From positions 496,001-560,000 of the forward strand of contig NZ_SMZJ02000001.1 in NCBI RefSeq assembly GCF_004358095.2: a DNA stretch of 64,000 nt. The letters run 5' to 3'. The DNA is from Seonamhaeicola sediminis (lineage in GTDB: Bacteria > Bacteroidota > Bacteroidia > Flavobacteriales > Flavobacteriaceae). Below are positions 53,309 to 61,620 of this stretch, piece after piece. The position numbers and the translations under genes were made by a program. The notes under the pieces are model-generated. The model was not told the DNA's origin and did not search any database. It worked only from the letters and a program-made list of their open reading frames with translations. Numbering within the stretch: the stretch's first letter is position 1; each line of letters starts with the position of its first letter.

Positions 53309-55609
53309 TTATTCTGCAGTCATCTCAAAAACCAATTCCCCACCATTCAAAATCTCATCATGGGTAATATATTCTCTATCTAATACTTCACCATTTAACG
53401 TAACGGAATGCACGATATAATTGGTATCACTCAAATTTTTGGCGGTCATGGTAAAAGTTTTTCCATTAGGAAGATTAATAATAGCTTCCTCTATTTGTGG
53501 TGCACCCAAAACATACTCGCCACCTGTTGGATTTACGGGATAAAACCCTAACACTCCAAACATATACCATGCAGACATTTGCCCACAATCGTCATTACCC
53601 ATCAAGCCATCGGGTTTTGTATAGTAGTACTCGTCAATTAAGGTTTTTATTATTTTATCTGTTTTATGGGGTCTGTCACTAAATTTATAGAGATACGGCA
53701 CATGATGACAAGGTTCGTTTCCATGCCAATACTGTCCGTAAGTCCCATGAATATTCCAAACTAAAGTACGCACCTCTGGTTTTTCTTTGGAATAAAACAT
53801 CGCATCCAGCTTATCGCCAAATGCTGTTTTACCTCCCATTATATTTACCAAACCAGGAATATCATGCAACACATGAAACTGATAATGAAATGCATTACCC
53901 TCTGTAAAATCTGAACCTTCCAACCATTCGCCTACAACTTCGGTTACATCAACATCGGTTTTAAATTCGCCCTTGGCATTTTTACCTCGCATAAAACCAC
54001 TTTCTTTATCATACACATTTTTATAAAAAGATGCTCTATTTCTTAAAAATTTGGCTTTCTCGGTTTTACCCAATTTTTCTGCTAGTAAAGCACCAGCATA
54101 GTCATCATACGTGTTTTCTAAAAGTCGAGATACAGTTTCCCTCCCGTCGTCAATACTAGATAATTTTACGTCATAAGGAATATAGCCAAAGGAGTCTACA
54201 AGCTTTACATGGTTTCGGTAGTGTTCTTTAGTTAGCGATGTCCAAACGGCATCAAAAATTTCGTCATCGGTATAGCCTTTAGACTTAATGCCTTTTAAGT
54301 AAGCATCTACCAATACAGGTACCGCATGATTGCCTACCATAGTATGAGTTTCTTGCCCCCATAATTGCCATCGTGGTAAGTATTTATTCGCTTCTTTTGG
54401 GTTCAAGGAATCGGCTTTCATATACTTGTAGCTATCCAACATTGAGGTATTGATGTCGCTAACCAAGTCTGGACTTAACATAGTGTACATGGGGTTGGCC
54501 GCTCGGTAGGTATCCCATAACGACAAGGTTGAATAGTATTTACCCGCAGTGGCCTGCTGAACTCCAGAATCTGAACTCCTAAATTTACCATCTACATCGG
54601 CAATGTTGTTAGGCTGAATATATAAATGGTACAAACTGGTATAGAATGCCTCTTTTTTATCCTCATCGCCTTTAAGATTAAACTTGCCTAAAATATCATT
54701 CCACTTTTTATTGGTGCTTGTTCTTACGTTATCAAAACTATTCCATGTGGGTATTTGTGCCTCCAAATTCTTTTTGGCCTCTTCTATACCAACGGTTGAA
54801 ACACCTATTTTCACCTCTAGCGTTTTACTGTCTTCCATTTCAAAATCCAAAATATACCGCGGTGCTTTTTCTTCTTTGGCATTAGGTGATGGCAATTTGT
54901 TTTTACTATTAATCTTTTTATTGAATTTTATAACATAATACAAATCGCGATGCGCCCAAACACGTGCTTTTCGGTATCCGCTTAGTGTGTAATCGTCTTC
55001 AAATTGCTGATGCGCTTCTAAAATATTGAGTGGAATTTCGTTAATATCCCAAGAGACGCCATATTGTAAATCTATAAGTAACTTAGCGTTTTCAGGATCA
55101 TCAAAAGTATATCTGTGATAAGCAACATGCTCTGAAGCCGTAAGCTCTACTTGTACCTTAAAATCATCTAAATACACTTTATAATACCCTGGTGTTGCAA
55201 CTTCACTTTCTTTTTTATAGGTTGATTTATAATTGAATCTAGAATTAGAATTGATGGTATCTGTATTTAAGGGTTGCAACAAAATATCGGACATTGACGG
55301 ACACCCCACGCCATTTAAATGGGTTTGGGTAAAACCGATAAGCCAAGGGTCGTTGTACTGATAGCCAGCAATATGGTCCATTTCGTAACCTTCGTAGTGG
55401 GTGTTGTAGGATTCTGGACTTGGTTGTACCATACCCAAAGGTGTAGTAGCCCCTGGAAAGGTGTGCCCTTCGTTTTGAGTGCCAATAAATGGGTTTACGT
55501 AAACAGTATAATCTTTCGGTACTTCTTTAGTTTCACATGAAAGGATTAACGTAAAAAAAATGTAAACTACACTTTTTACTACCGTATTTAGATGTATTAT
55601 TTTATTCAT
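53309..55609 (-). CDS. GH92 exo-alpha-mannosidase lipoprotein
   Basis: A 766-residue lipoprotein (lipobox LILSC, Cys25) with the most typical GH92 sequence in the window. N-terminal VNPFIGTQNEGHTFPGATTP, then LSLWDTYRAANPMYT, GQYWHGNEPCHHVPYLY and MGNDDCGQMSAWYMFGVLGFYP, where the paired Asp belong to the catalytic base site. It is a calcium-dependent inverting exo-alpha-mannosidase; the intact HGNE motif near the +1 subsite is often seen in alpha-1,2-active members, but linkage must be measured. It precedes uxaC by 53 bases. Confidence 0.94.
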   Translation of the reverse strand: MNKIIHLNTVVKSVVYIFFTLILSCETKEVPKDYTVYVNPFIGTQNEGHTFPGATTPLGMVQPSPESYNTHYEGYEMDHIAGYQYNDPWLIGFTQTHLNGVGCPSMSDILLQPLNTDTINSNSRFNYKSTYKKESEVATPGYYKVYLDDFKVQVELTASEHVAYHRYTFDDPENAKLLIDLQYGVSWDINEIPLNILEAHQQFEDDYTLSGYRKARVWAHRDLYYVIKFNKKINSKNKLPSPNAKEEKAPRYILDFEMEDSKTLEVKIGVSTVGIEEAKKNLEAQIPTWNSFDNVRTSTNKKWNDILGKFNLKGDEDKKEAFYTSLYHLYIQPNNIADVDGKFRSSDSGVQQATAGKYYSTLSLWDTYRAANPMYTMLSPDLVSDINTSMLDSYKYMKADSLNPKEANKYLPRWQLWGQETHTMVGNHAVPVLVDAYLKGIKSKGYTDDEIFDAVWTSLTKEHYRNHVKLVDSFGYIPYDVKLSSIDDGRETVSRLLENTYDDYAGALLAEKLGKTEKAKFLRNRASFYKNVYDKESGFMRGKNAKGEFKTDVDVTEVVGEWLEGSDFTEGNAFHYQFHVLHDIPGLVNIMGGKTAFGDKLDAMFYSKEKPEVRTLVWNIHGTYGQYWHGNEPCHHVPYLYKFSDRPHKTDKIIKTLIDEYYYTKPDGLMGNDDCGQMSAWYMFGVLGFYPVNPTGGEYVLGAPQIEEAIINLPNGKTFTMTAKNLSDTNYIVHSVTLNGEVLDREYITHDEILNGGELVFEMTAE

Positions 55610-55846
55610 TGATATCTTTTTATTTTGAAAGTATTCTCAATTTTTTTTACCTAATCAGAAACCTAGCGAAACAGATATATTTTGTCTAGTAAAACTATAA
55701 TTTGTATTACAGTTGATGGTGCATAGATTCACCTAATTCATGGACATTCTATTCAAGACTAAACTCACAAGCCACTTGCTTAGATTAGAAACTCAAATTA
55801 CACCAAAACCAATCAAACTTAATAAGGAGTATATACTCAGTCATTT

Positions 55847-56260
55847 TTATTCTGAAAACACTTCGCTATCATTTACAAAAGATTTAAACTCAATTGGGTT
55901 TCCGCTAAAATCAAAAACAAACATAGTCATTTGCTCTCCAACTTTTCCTTCGTAACGTTTTTGGGGTTTTATAACAAAATCAATGTTTGCTGTTTCTAAT
56001 TTCTTTTGAACTCTTTTAAATTCATTTTTAGCCAACAGACACCCAAAATGAGGAATGGGTACATGCACGCCATCTACTTTTCCGCAATAGTCCAATTCTG
56101 GAAAATTATCGCTTAAATGAGCAGAAAGTTGGTTCCCAAAAAAATCGAAATCTATCCATGATTCGGTTGACCTTCCTTCTTTACACCCTAGTATTTCCAC
56201 ATAAAATTTTCGTGTCGATTGAATATCTTTCACCTTAAAAGCAAAATGAAATGCTCGCAT
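55847..56260 (-). CDS. VOC-superfamily protein (glyoxalase/dioxygenase-like)
   Basis: A 137-residue protein of the vicinal-oxygen-chelate fold. FHFAFKVKDIQSTRKFYVEILG is the first half, HVPIPHFGCLL begins the second, and FDFSGNPIEFKSF ends it, giving the usual His/His/Glu metal site. Small proteins of this fold include dioxygenases, glyoxalase I and resistance proteins; the annotation as an extradiol dioxygenase-like protein is common but untested. It lies 14 bases after a GH92 gene and 237 bases before the next one, so it ends that transcript or shares it. Its tie to mannan use is unclear. Confidence 0.82.
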   Translation of the reverse strand: MRAFHFAFKVKDIQSTRKFYVEILGCKEGRSTESWIDFDFFGNQLSAHLSDNFPELDYCGKVDGVHVPIPHFGCLLAKNEFKRVQKKLETANIDFVIKPQKRYEGKVGEQMTMFVFDFSGNPIEFKSFVNDSEVFSE

Positions 56261-56274
56261 AATGGTCTTGAGTT

Positions 56275-58905
56275 TTATACTGCATCTTTACCCCATGATA
56301 TATTAGGTTCTGGCCCTAATTCAAAAACCATCTCCCCTCCCTTAATTAAATCGTCATGATGCAACCAACTTTTGTGATACGGTTGTCCATTTAAAGTTAC
56401 CGATTGTATATAACAGTTTTCTTTTGAATTGTTTTCTGTAGTAATTTTAAAGGCTTTTCCATGACCAATATTTATAGATACCTCATCAAAAATGGGACTG
56501 CATAGTTGATACACTGGTGTTCCTGGACAAGCGGGGTAAAATCCCATAGCTCCGAAAACATACCATGAGGAAACTTGTCCGCAATCGTCATTTCCAGGTA
56601 AACCACCCACATCATTAAAAAAGTATTTTGCCAACATATCGCGCACTACTTTCTGTGTACGCCATGGTGCGCCCACGCTGTTGTACATATATGGTGCGTG
56701 CATTGAAAATTCATCGCCCACATAATACATATCATTGGCGAAAAAATGATCAAGAAAATCGATTAGTTTTTGATGACCTCCCATAAACTCTGCCAATCCT
56801 TCAATATCGTGTGGTACTAAAAGCGTATGGTTATAATAGTAATTTTTGGTATCTTCCTCTGTACCTTGCGCCCAAACACTAATGGATTTATCAAAGGGAG
56901 AAAGCCATTCACCATCTTTCGTTTTACCACGAACCAAACCTGTTTCTTTATCCAATACATTGATATATCGTTTGGAACGTTGCATATATTCTTTATGGGC
57001 ATCCTCTTTCCCTAAGGCTTTAGCCATTTGTGCGATGCAATAATCATCATACGAAAACTCCAAAGTTCTGGCTACTGGTTCTCCATAAAACCCAAAAATA
57101 TCTGTTGGCACGTAGCCAATGGTATTGAAATAATCGATTCCCACACGACCTGAAAATCCTCGGTCTCCTTTTTGATTCGCATTTTTGAGCATAGACTCAA
57201 AGGCTAAATCGGTATCAAAACCTCTAATACCTTTTACGTAAGCATCTGCAACTACCGCATCAGCATGGGTACCCATCATTATGTTTCGGTACCAAGGATT
57301 TGGCCACTTGGGCATCCACCCACCCTCTTGAAACGCGTTTAACATACCGTTTATCACATCGGTTGTTTCATCGGGTTTTATGATAACCCATAGCGGATGC
57401 AAAGACCTGAAGGTATCCCACAGCGAAAGATCTGTATACATTTGTCCGCCTTCATGTACTTGAAAATCAAACGGACTAAAATACTTCCCGTCTTCATTTA
57501 GATTTCTCGGATTCACAAAACATTTGGTAAGTGCCGTGTAAAAGATAGCTTTATCGTCTTCGCTACCTTCTACTTTAATTTTATGAAGTTCCGCCTCCCA
57601 AAGTTGTGCTTGTGCGTTCACCGCTTTATCAAAATCAAAATCTGGAAATTCGTTTTGCATATTAGCACGGGCTTGTGCGATGCTAATTAAGGAAGTAGCA
57701 ACTTTAACTTTAACTTTTTCACCGTAAGATGTTGCAAAAGATACGTAAACCGCATTGCCATCAGCACCTTTTAATGCCATTTTAGAACCTAATTTAGCGT
57801 CTAGTGCTTTCGGTTCTTTACACCTCAAATGCATTTCGGTTGAACTGGAACCATCGTAATATTTGATTTTTAATGCGTAAGACTCACCGGCCTTCATATT
57901 CATGGCAAACGAATTTGTGCTCGTCGCTCGGTATTTCCACTCGTCAATAACCAAAGAATCATTCACATACATTCTTGTGCCATCTTTTGTAATGAGTTCA
58001 AAAAGGTGTTCTCCAGAATGCTTAGGAATAAAATTCGCTTTGTAAATGACTGAGAAGAAATCTGCCCTAACACCTTCAGCAGGTGCTTTCAACCAATCAA
58101 AATTTAACTTTTTATGGGTAGTGACAACTTCGGGCTGACCTTCAAATTTATCATTATTATAATATTCAGCCTTGAAGCCCTCAGGAACTAAATCCTCATC
58201 AACAACCTTAGGAAGCAAATCAACCTTAAAAACTTCAAAAGGCTTATCAAACTTAGCGACCCAATGGTTTCTGAAATGACCTGCTATGGTGGTGTAACCC
58301 TCTATTTCATTGCGCTCGGGTATGACCTTGTAATTTCCAGGAACATATACACCGTCAAATAACACGGTGGATGCGTCCGACTGTGGAAATGTAAATTGAA
58401 AGAATGCCGTTTTAGCCGAAGCTGTAAATTCTGTTTTAATATTATAATCATCTAGCATCACCGAATAATAATGCGGTTTTGCAATTTCATTATCGTGACT
58501 AAATTTTGAAGCGCGCTCTTCAGCATCAATCTTAACTTTACCTGTTAGCGGCATGACGCACATAGGCCCCCAATCGCCTGTAACCGAACCGTTGGGGTAA
58601 CGGGTACCTCTAAAACCCTGTATCTTTTCTTGGTCGTACCAATATGGCACAGGAACCGTAATAACACGCTTGGTAAACAGTGCCGTTTGTGGCGTCCAAT
58701 GGGTTAATGCCGACGGGTTTCCAACAATAGGCGATACATAACCTAAAGGCTCCTCTACCTCGGTTACCGTAATGTCGGCAATACTTGGTGCTGTTCCCAC
58801 TCTGGTATCTACATAGTTTAATACTGATGGTGTTTTTTCTGTATTAGTGCAGGCGTAAAATGTTATTAAAATGAATACTATTAAGGTTTTCAAAATATTT
58901 TTCAT
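56275..58905 (-). CDS. GH92 exo-alpha-mannosidase with inserted PA14 domain (first of tandem pair)
   Basis: An 876-residue lipoprotein (lipobox FYAC, Cys19). A PA14 domain occupies about residues 235-362 (EGFKAEYYNNDKFEG to SSTEMHLRC) and is inserted into the N-terminal beta-sandwich region of GH92. PA14 domains often bind carbohydrate. The barrel follows with DLSLWDTFRSLHPLWVII, YVGDEFSMHAPYMYNSV and LPGNDDCGQVSSWYVFGAMGFYP. The motif that reads GNEPCHH in the classical enzyme is GDEFSMH here, so linkage or aglycone preference probably differs. It shares this whole plan with the next gene, 9 bases away. Confidence 0.93.
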   Translation of the reverse strand: MKNILKTLIVFILITFYACTNTEKTPSVLNYVDTRVGTAPSIADITVTEVEEPLGYVSPIVGNPSALTHWTPQTALFTKRVITVPVPYWYDQEKIQGFRGTRYPNGSVTGDWGPMCVMPLTGKVKIDAEERASKFSHDNEIAKPHYYSVMLDDYNIKTEFTASAKTAFFQFTFPQSDASTVLFDGVYVPGNYKVIPERNEIEGYTTIAGHFRNHWVAKFDKPFEVFKVDLLPKVVDEDLVPEGFKAEYYNNDKFEGQPEVVTTHKKLNFDWLKAPAEGVRADFFSVIYKANFIPKHSGEHLFELITKDGTRMYVNDSLVIDEWKYRATSTNSFAMNMKAGESYALKIKYYDGSSSTEMHLRCKEPKALDAKLGSKMALKGADGNAVYVSFATSYGEKVKVKVATSLISIAQARANMQNEFPDFDFDKAVNAQAQLWEAELHKIKVEGSEDDKAIFYTALTKCFVNPRNLNEDGKYFSPFDFQVHEGGQMYTDLSLWDTFRSLHPLWVIIKPDETTDVINGMLNAFQEGGWMPKWPNPWYRNIMMGTHADAVVADAYVKGIRGFDTDLAFESMLKNANQKGDRGFSGRVGIDYFNTIGYVPTDIFGFYGEPVARTLEFSYDDYCIAQMAKALGKEDAHKEYMQRSKRYINVLDKETGLVRGKTKDGEWLSPFDKSISVWAQGTEEDTKNYYYNHTLLVPHDIEGLAEFMGGHQKLIDFLDHFFANDMYYVGDEFSMHAPYMYNSVGAPWRTQKVVRDMLAKYFFNDVGGLPGNDDCGQVSSWYVFGAMGFYPACPGTPVYQLCSPIFDEVSINIGHGKAFKITTENNSKENCYIQSVTLNGQPYHKSWLHHDDLIKGGEMVFELGPEPNISWGKDAV

Positions 58906-58914
58906 AAACCTAGT

Positions 58915-61605
58915 CTAATTGGTTAACGGCTTACTGATAGACACATGCCTATCCTTTAACTTAGTTCCCCACGCTTTGTTTGGTTCAGGTCCCATTTCGA
59001 ATTCTAGTGTGCTACCGGCCATAATATCATCATGATGAATCCATGATTTTGTGTAGGGCTTCCCATCAAGGGTTGCCGACTGGATATACACATTTTCTTT
59101 TGAATTGTTATGTGCAATGATGGTAAATTGTTTTCCGTTGGATAATTTCAAACTAACTTTATCAAACATGGGGCTTCCAATTTGATACGTTGGGCTACCA
59201 GGACATGTGGGATAAAAGCCCATACTCCCAAAAATATACCACGACGACATTTGTCCGCAATCTTCATTACCCGGTAACCCTCCAGGACCCGAAGAAAAGT
59301 TTTCGTTGAGTAAGGTTCTAATTAGTTTTTGGGTTTTCCAAGGTGCGCCAATGTAATTATACAAATAAGGCGAGTGCATGGAATACTCATCGCCCACATA
59401 ATAAAAATCGTTTTCAAAAAAATGGTCTAGGTAGGCTTCAAGAGCCTTATCGCCTCCCATAAAATTGGCGAGCCCTTGTACGTCATGTGGCGCAAAAAGT
59501 GTAATATTTCTAAAATAATTTTCCCTATCCTTATCAGAACCATACGCCCAACCACTAATAGAAGGGTCAGTAGCACTACGCCAGCTTCCATCGGCATTTC
59601 TACCTCGTACCAACTTTGTTTCTGGGTCTAAAAAGTTTTTGTAATAAAGTGAACGCTTTATGTATTCTTCGTATACTGCTTCTTTACCCATAGCTTTGGC
59701 CATTTGTGCAATACAATAATCATCGTAGGCAAACTCTAAAGTTCTAATAGCCGACTCACCGTGCTTATCAGTAGGCACATAACCTAACTTTTGGTAGTCT
59801 AAAATGCCTACACGCGCCACGTAATGACCGGTACCAGGTGTTGTGCCATTTTTTAACATGGCTTCAAAAACCTTTTCTGAGTCATAATCTCGAATGCCCT
59901 TAATGTAGGCATCGGCAACAACCGCATCGGCATGGGTACCATGCATGATATTGGAATACCCCGGACTGGGCCACTTGGGCATCCATCCACCTTCATCATA
60001 TGAATTTAATAGGGCGGTAATCATTTCTGAAACCTTTTCAGGCTCAAGTAAAATTAGTAAAGGGTGCTCTGAACGAAAGGTGTCCCAAATTGAAAAATCG
60101 GTGTACATTATCCCGGGCATCACCTTGCCATTGAAAGCACTGTAGTGGTAACCATCTTCTGTGATGTTTCTTGGTAACAATAAACTACGCTGTAAGGCTG
60201 TATAGAAAATTTTCTTTTGGTCTTCTGGTCCTTCAATTTGTATTTTTTCTAAGGCCTTATTCCATGCCTCTTTAGTGGCTTGTGACGTTTTCTCAAAATC
60301 CCAATGGTTAATTTCACTTTCTAAATTATTTCTTGCTTGGGCTATGTTTATAAAAGAGGTACCTAACTTTACCTGAACTTTTTCGTCCGCTTCCGTTTTA
60401 AAAGAAACATGAACCGCCGAGGCCTCAGCCCCATTTGTAGCCATTTGCATTAATTTAGATGCATTAAAAGATGTGGGTTGCGCACAACCAAATTTTAATG
60501 TTCCTCCGCCATAATTATCATAGTATTCAATTTTTACTTTATAAGATTCGTCAGCCTTCAAATTCATACTAAAATCATCTGTGGTTGCACCTCGATTAAC
60601 CCAAGAATCAATGACTAATGTATCGTTGACAAATAAACGAACGCCATCATCTGAAGTCACATAAAATGTATGTTGACCAGATTGTTTTGCAATAAGCTCT
60701 CCCGTATATCTCACTGAAAACAGGTCTGCATTGATAGTACTAGCCGGGGCTCCCGACCATTCGAAATCAATGGAGGAATCTATGCGCTGTAAATTCGGTT
60801 TTCCCGAAAGTTCCATATTATTGTAGAATTCTCCCTTAAACCCATCAGGAAATAGCTGAACTGTTCTACTTAAATCTGGCTTTGCCATTAGGGCAAAATC
60901 CTCAAAAGGTTTACTAAATTTTGCAACAAAATAAGATGCAAATTCTCTGCCTGTATAACCTTTATTACCTGCTCTACCAGTGTTGTCGGTATAGCCTTCT
61001 ATTTCATTTTTTTCTGGATTGACACGAAAGTATCCGTGCGCCTCGGGATTATCAATAACAATATGAGACGCATCAGATTTTGGAAAGGTAAATTGTAAAA
61101 ACTTGGCTTTAGATACTGCTGTAAGTTCTGCCTTAATATCATAATCATCGAGTATTACCGAATAATAATGAGGTTGTGCTATTTCATAGTCATGGCTAAA
61201 ATTGGATGCTCGGTCTTCAGGAGTTGTCCTTAACTCGCCCACCATTGGCATTATGGTCAAAGGGCCATATTCAGACATGGAAGCCCCATTGGGATAATGC
61301 GTACTGCGGAATCCTTGTATTTTTTCGTTCTCCCACCAGTACGGAATATCTTTTGTTGTGGTTTGTGGGGTTATTTGAGTCATGGCAAATGGCAAACCAA
61401 CGCCTGGATACACATGACCTTGTGGCAATTCTGCCTGACTCAAGGTCGATTTACCAGACCATGGTTTTGTTCCTATTCTGGTGTCTATATAATCTATAAA
61501 ACCAGAATCGCTGGTATTATTATTCTTCGTAGTCTTAGAACAGGAAGTTATTACAAGTACCAAGATTGAGAAAGGTACAAACCAAAAAATATTTCTTTTA
61601 GTCAT
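58915..61605 (-). CDS. GH92 exo-alpha-mannosidase with inserted PA14 domain (second of tandem pair)
   Basis: An 896-residue lipoprotein (lipobox VITSC, Cys22), sister of the preceding gene product. The PA14 insertion covers about residues 252-378 (DGFKGEFYNNMELSG to GGTLKFGC). The barrel has YTDFSIWDTFRSEHPLLILL, YVGDEYSMHSPYLYNYIGAPW and LPGNEDCGQMSSWYIFGSMGFYP; here the loop has Glu-Asp where the sister has Asp-Asp. The two genes are adjacent in the same direction and very similar along their length, which indicates tandem duplication. Both are probably outer-membrane or periplasmic exo-alpha-mannosidases of related specificity. Confidence 0.93.
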   Translation of the reverse strand: MTKRNIFWFVPFSILVLVITSCSKTTKNNNTSDSGFIDYIDTRIGTKPWSGKSTLSQAELPQGHVYPGVGLPFAMTQITPQTTTKDIPYWWENEKIQGFRSTHYPNGASMSEYGPLTIMPMVGELRTTPEDRASNFSHDYEIAQPHYYSVILDDYDIKAELTAVSKAKFLQFTFPKSDASHIVIDNPEAHGYFRVNPEKNEIEGYTDNTGRAGNKGYTGREFASYFVAKFSKPFEDFALMAKPDLSRTVQLFPDGFKGEFYNNMELSGKPNLQRIDSSIDFEWSGAPASTINADLFSVRYTGELIAKQSGQHTFYVTSDDGVRLFVNDTLVIDSWVNRGATTDDFSMNLKADESYKVKIEYYDNYGGGTLKFGCAQPTSFNASKLMQMATNGAEASAVHVSFKTEADEKVQVKLGTSFINIAQARNNLESEINHWDFEKTSQATKEAWNKALEKIQIEGPEDQKKIFYTALQRSLLLPRNITEDGYHYSAFNGKVMPGIMYTDFSIWDTFRSEHPLLILLEPEKVSEMITALLNSYDEGGWMPKWPSPGYSNIMHGTHADAVVADAYIKGIRDYDSEKVFEAMLKNGTTPGTGHYVARVGILDYQKLGYVPTDKHGESAIRTLEFAYDDYCIAQMAKAMGKEAVYEEYIKRSLYYKNFLDPETKLVRGRNADGSWRSATDPSISGWAYGSDKDRENYFRNITLFAPHDVQGLANFMGGDKALEAYLDHFFENDFYYVGDEYSMHSPYLYNYIGAPWKTQKLIRTLLNENFSSGPGGLPGNEDCGQMSSWYIFGSMGFYPTCPGSPTYQIGSPMFDKVSLKLSNGKQFTIIAHNNSKENVYIQSATLDGKPYTKSWIHHDDIMAGSTLEFEMGPEPNKAWGTKLKDRHVSISKPLTN

Positions 61606-61620
61606 TTTTTTAAAAGTATT

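Noticed and set aside
55827-55838. Palindrome GAGTATATACTC in the gap before a GH92 gene
   Set aside because: Perfect but short, single copy, over 200 bases from the start codon and next to no regulator; could be chance.
55610-55846. 237-base gap between the VOC gene and the GH92-uxaCBA genes as an independent promoter region
   Set aside because: Searched for a TAnnTTTG box in the right direction and for stem-loops; found none convincing, so nothing is called, though a promoter here remains possible.
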